Positions 19,823 through 19,837 of a DNA stretch of 19,837 bases are shown here, piece after piece. Each line of letters begins with the position of its first letter. Position 1 is the stretch's first letter. This stretch comes from Verrucomicrobia subdivision 3 bacterium UBA7542 (GTDB taxonomy: Bacteria; Verrucomicrobiota; Verrucomicrobiia; Limisphaerales; UBA11358). Position numbers and translations under genes: made by a program. Below the pieces are notes generated by a model. It made no database searches. It worked only from the letters and a program-made list of their open reading frames with translations, and was not told the origin of the DNA. The stretch spans positions 1-19,837 of the forward strand of contig DLMG01000190.1 of NCBI GenBank assembly GCA_002479245.1, in the 5' to 3' direction.

Positions 19823-19837
19823 AAGGCCACTTCTAAT

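Overview
The window (about 60% GC by eye) most likely comes from a member of the Verrucomicrobiota, probably the Pedosphaera/Limisphaerales side. This rests on three things: a 5' gene matching the verrucomicrobial exosortase-associated TIGR04073 family, the general gene content, and many short palindromic and low-complexity repeats between and inside genes. Shine-Dalgarno sequences are weak or absent before most starts, so starts were chosen from family alignment, spacing and promoter position.

Layout. 1-387: 3' part of a TIGR04073 lipoprotein gene, ending in a strong hairpin terminator. 449-1336: ispE (isoprenoid precursor synthesis), convergent with murJ (lipid II flippase, 1405-2961, minus); a palindrome between them supplies both stop codons. 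2962-3128: divergent spacer filled with micro-repeats. 3129-4409: tyrS, with a low-GC 3' quarter. 4647-5660 (minus): NAD-dependent sugar-nucleotide epimerase. 5779-8583: YfhO-like polytopic membrane protein. 8927-10743: SAM methyltransferase plus family 2 glycosyltransferase, two bases apart. The epimerase, YfhO protein, methyltransferase and glycosyltransferase form a plausible surface-glycan neighbourhood. 10748-11509 (minus): Nif3/DUF34 metal protein.

11598-12285 (minus) holds a decayed toxin-antitoxin operon: a frameshifted antitoxin overlapping a truncated PIN-domain toxin, with a palindrome-rich insert and a possible toxin C-terminal remnant downstream. 12456-13204 carries a small coiled-coil ORF and a VOC-family protein. 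13304-15244 is speA (arginine decarboxylase). The upstream regions of the VOC gene and speA share a 50-bp, 46/50-identical repeat containing the same promoter-like boxes. 15287-15991 encodes a small membrane protein whose N-terminus comes from a micro-repeat.

15992-16337 is a nested inverted-repeat element with REP-like ends. 16338-17687 is a PLP-dependent aminotransferase carrying an in-frame palindromic low-complexity insertion. The right end (all minus) has a DUF2314/YegJ-like lipoprotein of low GC, a HIT protein, a stack of dispersed repeats, and an nrdR-hypothetical gene pair overlapping by 4 bp.

The most unusual theme is the density and variety of small repeats, and how they contact genes: one lies inside a coding frame, one forms an N-terminus, one provides two stop codons, and one duplicates a promoter. 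No large new enzymatic or defence system is visible.
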